A DNA stretch of 8,576 bases, taken from positions 1 to 8,576 of the forward strand of contig CALBLM010000316.1 in assembly GCA_937895695.1 (NCBI GenBank). The letters run 5' to 3'. Within the stretch, counting starts at the first letter, position 1, and each line of letters opens with the position of its first letter. This document shows, piece by piece, positions 6,698 to 8,576 of this stretch. The notes under the pieces are model-generated. The model searched no databases. It was not told where the DNA came from and saw only the letters and a program-made list of their open reading frames with translations. The DNA is from an uncultured Megasphaera sp. (GTDB lineage: Bacteria; Bacillota; Negativicutes; Veillonellales; Megasphaeraceae). The position numbers were made by a program, and so were the translations under genes.

Positions 6698-7063
6698 ATG
6701 GCAGTTGTTTCCATAGAAAGTGATGCTGATTTTTCATTGCAGGTTTTGCATAAAAAAGGTATTGTCATGGCATATTTTTGGGCATCGTGGTGTGGACCGT
6801 GCAAAATGATACGATCAGAGATTGAAAATGTTGCTGAAAAAATGGCATCGATTGTACATGTCGTATGTATTAATGTCGATGTTCGACAGGAAATTGCTGA
6901 AAAATATGATATTATGGCAGTACCGACGTTATTGTTTTTTAAAGACGGCGAACCGTTGCGTCGTATGATTGGATATACGTCACAAGAAGAAATAGAAAAA
7001 TTTTTACAAAACGCATCACAAGATGAAGAACAAAATAATAAGATGGAAGGCCCGTGTGCGTGA
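6698..7063 (+). CDS. Thioredoxin family protein
   Basis: A single-domain thioredoxin-fold protein of 121 residues with no signal peptide, so probably a cytoplasmic thiol-disulfide oxidoreductase. The active site WCGPC is at 31-35 within FWASWCGPCKM, and the cis-proline is Pro76 in AVPTLLFF. The start ATG follows AGGAGGT (6680-6686) by 11 bases. Two things are odd. The buried Asp that normally sits six residues before the first active-site Cys (Asp26 in E. coli) is Tyr26 here. There is also a hydrophilic tail of about 16 residues after the last helix, ending in GPCA with a third cysteine (Cys120). These features argue for a specialised paralogue rather than the main TrxA, so no symbol is given. 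The family call is firm and the partner is unknown. It has its own promoter, and no terminator separates it from the glycosyltransferase. Confidence 0.92.
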   Translation: MAVVSIESDADFSLQVLHKKGIVMAYFWASWCGPCKMIRSEIENVAEKMASIVHVVCINVDVRQEIAEKYDIMAVPTLLFFKDGEPLRRMIGYTSQEEIEKFLQNASQDEEQNNKMEGPCA

Positions 7064-7065
7064 TT

Positions 7066-7095
7066 TTGACAGTAAAAATGTTAGGATGGTATAAT
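7066..7095 (+). promoter_or_regulatory. Near-consensus promoter overlapping the glycosyltransferase start
   Basis: A perfect -35 TTGACA (7066-7071) and a perfect -10 TATAAT (7090-7095) lie 18 bases apart, with an extended TG at 7087-7088. It begins two bases after the thioredoxin stop. The predicted start of transcription, about 7102, falls on or just after the first candidate ATG (7100). A transcript from here would therefore be leaderless or would have to use a later start codon. Confidence 0.7.
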
Positions 7096-7099
7096 TGTA

Positions 7100-8056
7100 A
7101 TGGATATGCAGAATTTACAAAGAAAAAAGATGCTGTCAATTGTTGTTCCCGTCTATAATGAACAACCCAATATTGGAAAATTTTATGAAGAAGCGACCAA
7201 GGCAATGAAGAACTTGGACATGGAATACGAAATTATTTTTGTCGATGATGGCTCCAAAGATCAGACGCCGCTGATGTTAAGACGTTTGACACAGCAAGAT
7301 TCGCATATTCGGGCATTAATTTTAGCTCGCAATTTTGGACATCAGTTAGCCATTACGTGTGGAATGGATCATGCGTGTGGTGATGCGGTGATTACGATGG
7401 ACGGTGACTTGCAACATCCGCCAGCTATGATTCCCAGCTTAGTTCAGAAATGGCTGGAAGGGGCTGACGTAGTACAAACAATACGCGAAGCGACAGATGA
7501 TGCGGGATTTATTAAACGGCAGACATCAAAATGGTATTACATCATTTTGAATGCCGTATCTCCTGTTCATATTGTACCCGGCGGATCTGATTTTCGCCTT
7601 ATTGATAAAAAAGTATTAGAAACGTTCAAGTTGTTTCGCGAACATGATCGCTTTATTCGTGGTATGATGGGAGATATTGGATATACGCAAACGACGATTT
7701 CTTTTGTTGCACCCAAGCGATTCGCTGGAAAATCTAAATTTTCCATGAGAAAAATGCTTCGTTTTGCCTTAGATGGCATTATGGCGTATTCACAGCTTCC
7801 CCTTCGCATATCATTTTATACGGGACTTCTAAGCGGTATTTTTAGTATTCTCATGATTATACATGTACTGTATTGTAAATTCATGGGAGAAGCTGCGCCG
7901 GGATGGACAACAACCATGGTAATTGTTTGTCTGCTTGGGGGGCTGCAACTTATTTTCATCGGCATTATGGGTGAGTATGTCGGACGTATTTTTGAAGAAG
8001 TAAAAAATAGGCCTTTGTATTGGTTAAAAGCTGAATTAGGAACTAAACAAAAATAA
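7100..8056 (+). CDS. Family 2 glycosyltransferase, membrane-anchored (GtrB/DPM1-like)
   Basis: Probably transfers a sugar from a nucleotide sugar to a polyprenyl phosphate at the inner face of the membrane, supplying later wall, teichoic or O-antigen-type glycosylation; the sugar and acceptor cannot be read from sequence. The catalytic GT-A domain (about 13-220 of 318 residues) starts LSIVVPVYNE and has DDGSKD (49-54), the metal-binding DGDLQHPP (101-108) and DRFIRGM (183-189). Two membrane helices follow (about 237-260 and 272-294). The C-terminal GEYVGRIFEEVKNRPLY (291-307) is typical of the GtrB/YkoT-like group. The start is uncertain: ATG 7100, 7106 or 7130. The last gives MLSIVVPVYNE, 308 residues, and is the only one with an upstream leader if the promoter at 7066-7095 is used. 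ATG 7100 has only a weak AGGA 13 bases upstream. The gene may also be read from the thioredoxin promoter. Confidence 0.9.
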   Translation: MDMQNLQRKKMLSIVVPVYNEQPNIGKFYEEATKAMKNLDMEYEIIFVDDGSKDQTPLMLRRLTQQDSHIRALILARNFGHQLAITCGMDHACGDAVITMDGDLQHPPAMIPSLVQKWLEGADVVQTIREATDDAGFIKRQTSKWYYIILNAVSPVHIVPGGSDFRLIDKKVLETFKLFREHDRFIRGMMGDIGYTQTTISFVAPKRFAGKSKFSMRKMLRFALDGIMAYSQLPLRISFYTGLLSGIFSILMIIHVLYCKFMGEAAPGWTTTMVIVCLLGGLQLIFIGIMGEYVGRIFEEVKNRPLYWLKAELGTKQK

Positions 8057-8094
8057 GTTGTGCTTTTTACGGTAATACCTGATACAAAGACAGA

Positions 8095-8100
8095 GAGGAG
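8095..8100 (+). promoter_or_regulatory. Ribosome binding site of the wall hydrolase gene
   Basis: GAGGAG lies five bases before the ATG at 8106. The 49-base gap after the glycosyltransferase shows no terminator hairpin, so co-transcription is possible. Confidence 0.75.
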
Positions 8101-8105
8101 CTTTT

Positions 8106-8576
8106 ATGTGGAATAAACTAGGTAAAGTCATGTGTGCAGCTGCTTTATTAACAATCACAGCTATTCCGGCTGGTGCAGCTAGTTATTATACAGTAGGTAA
8201 TAAAGGTGACAATGTACTGTTAATTCAAAAACAGCTTCGTAAATTGGGATATAAAGTTAAAATGGATGGTGTATATTCCAAGGACACAGCAAAAGCAGTA
8301 GCTAAATTTCAGGCAGATAAAAAGATTCAAGTCAGCGGCAATGTTGGTGGCTGGACGTATTATTTGCTGACTGGGCAGCGGACAATGCTTACGAAAAACA
8401 CACCAAAAGCTATGAATAAATCAATAGCATCTAAGTCTTCAGGCAGTGCGCTATCTCGTCCGATAGCAGGAGCTTCCGCTAAATATACGAATTGGAAAAC
8501 GTTGCCTGGAACGGATCGCATCGGCGATCAGCTTGTTTCCTCAGCCTATAAGTATTTAGGCGTACCTTATGTATTG
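8106..8576 (+). CDS. Exported peptidoglycan-binding protein, probable NlpC/P60 hydrolase (partial, cut by window end)
   Basis: The reading frame is open from the ATG at 8106 through the last base, 157 codons, so the C-terminus is missing. Residues 1-24 form a signal peptide: Lys at 4 and 7, a hydrophobic core, and AGA before a likely cleavage at 24/25. Residues about 29-92 fit a PG_binding_1 domain, with GDNVLLIQKQLRKLGY (34-49), DGVYSKDTAKAVAKFQ (54-69) and a second glycine turn near 78-82. A Ser/Lys/Ala-rich linker (about 95-130) leads to DQLVSSAYKYLGVPYVL (141-157). That is how NlpC/P60 domains begin, just before the catalytic DCSG cysteine, which should lie a few residues beyond the window. 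If so, it cleaves peptide cross-links of the wall from outside the membrane. The signal peptide and binding domain are clear; the peptidase assignment rests on the short start of the domain. Confidence 0.85.
   Translation, partial: MWNKLGKVMCAAALLTITAIPAGAASYYTVGNKGDNVLLIQKQLRKLGYKVKMDGVYSKDTAKAVAKFQADKKIQVSGNVGGWTYYLLTGQRTMLTKNTPKAMNKSIASKSSGSALSRPIAGASAKYTNWKTLPGTDRIGDQLVSSAYKYLGVPYVL

Noticed and set aside
8058..8086. Possible promoter before the wall hydrolase (TTGTGC, 17 bases, GATACA)
   Set aside because: Each hexamer matches only about half of the consensus and there is no extended TG, so it is not distinguishable from chance in AT-rich DNA.
8133..8135. Cys10 of the wall hydrolase as a lipoprotein lipobox cysteine
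   Set aside because: The preceding residues (KVM) do not fit a lipobox and the cysteine lies before the hydrophobic core. AGA at 22-24 is a normal signal peptidase I site.

Overview
The window looks like a housekeeping stretch of a low- to mid-GC Firmicute chromosome. All recognisable genes lie on the + strand, with strong GGAGG-type ribosome binding sites, extended -10 promoters and hairpin-plus-T-run terminators. The order tig-clpP-clpX-lon-ysxC is a classic Firmicute arrangement. Protein style suggests the Negativicutes (Megasphaera/Dialister/Veillonella relatives), but that placement is an impression and the window contains no rRNA or other marker to settle it.

Layout: positions 1-134 hold no gene I can assign, only an AT-rich inverted repeat. 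A UUCG-tetraloop terminator (135-165) closes off whatever lies upstream. An extended -10 promoter (191-219) then drives tig (trigger factor), clpP and clpX, which are tightly spaced. A 15-bp hairpin terminator (3523-3563) separates clpX from lon. Lon overlaps ysxC (ribosome-assembly GTPase) by one base, and a strong terminator (6536-6579) ends that unit. A new promoter (6626-6654) drives a small thioredoxin-family gene. This is followed, with no terminator between, by a membrane-anchored family 2 glycosyltransferase that also has a near-perfect promoter of its own sitting on its start codon. The window ends inside an exported cell-wall protein with a peptidoglycan-binding domain and the start of an apparent NlpC/P60 peptidase domain.

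Functionally, the first five genes form a protein-quality-control and ribosome-biogenesis block. Trigger factor folds nascent chains, ClpXP and Lon degrade damaged or regulatory proteins, and YsxC matures the 50S subunit. The last three genes (thioredoxin-like protein, polyprenyl-phosphate-type glycosyltransferase, wall hydrolase) lean towards the envelope, but a functional link among them is inference only.

I found no CRISPR array, transposase, phage gene, RNA gene or evident novel multi-gene system. The points most worth checking are regulatory (promoter on the glycosyltransferase start codon, terminator tight against the lon ribosome binding site) and residue-level (Tyr in place of the buried Asp of the thioredoxin, MGF in place of the usual IGF loop of ClpX).
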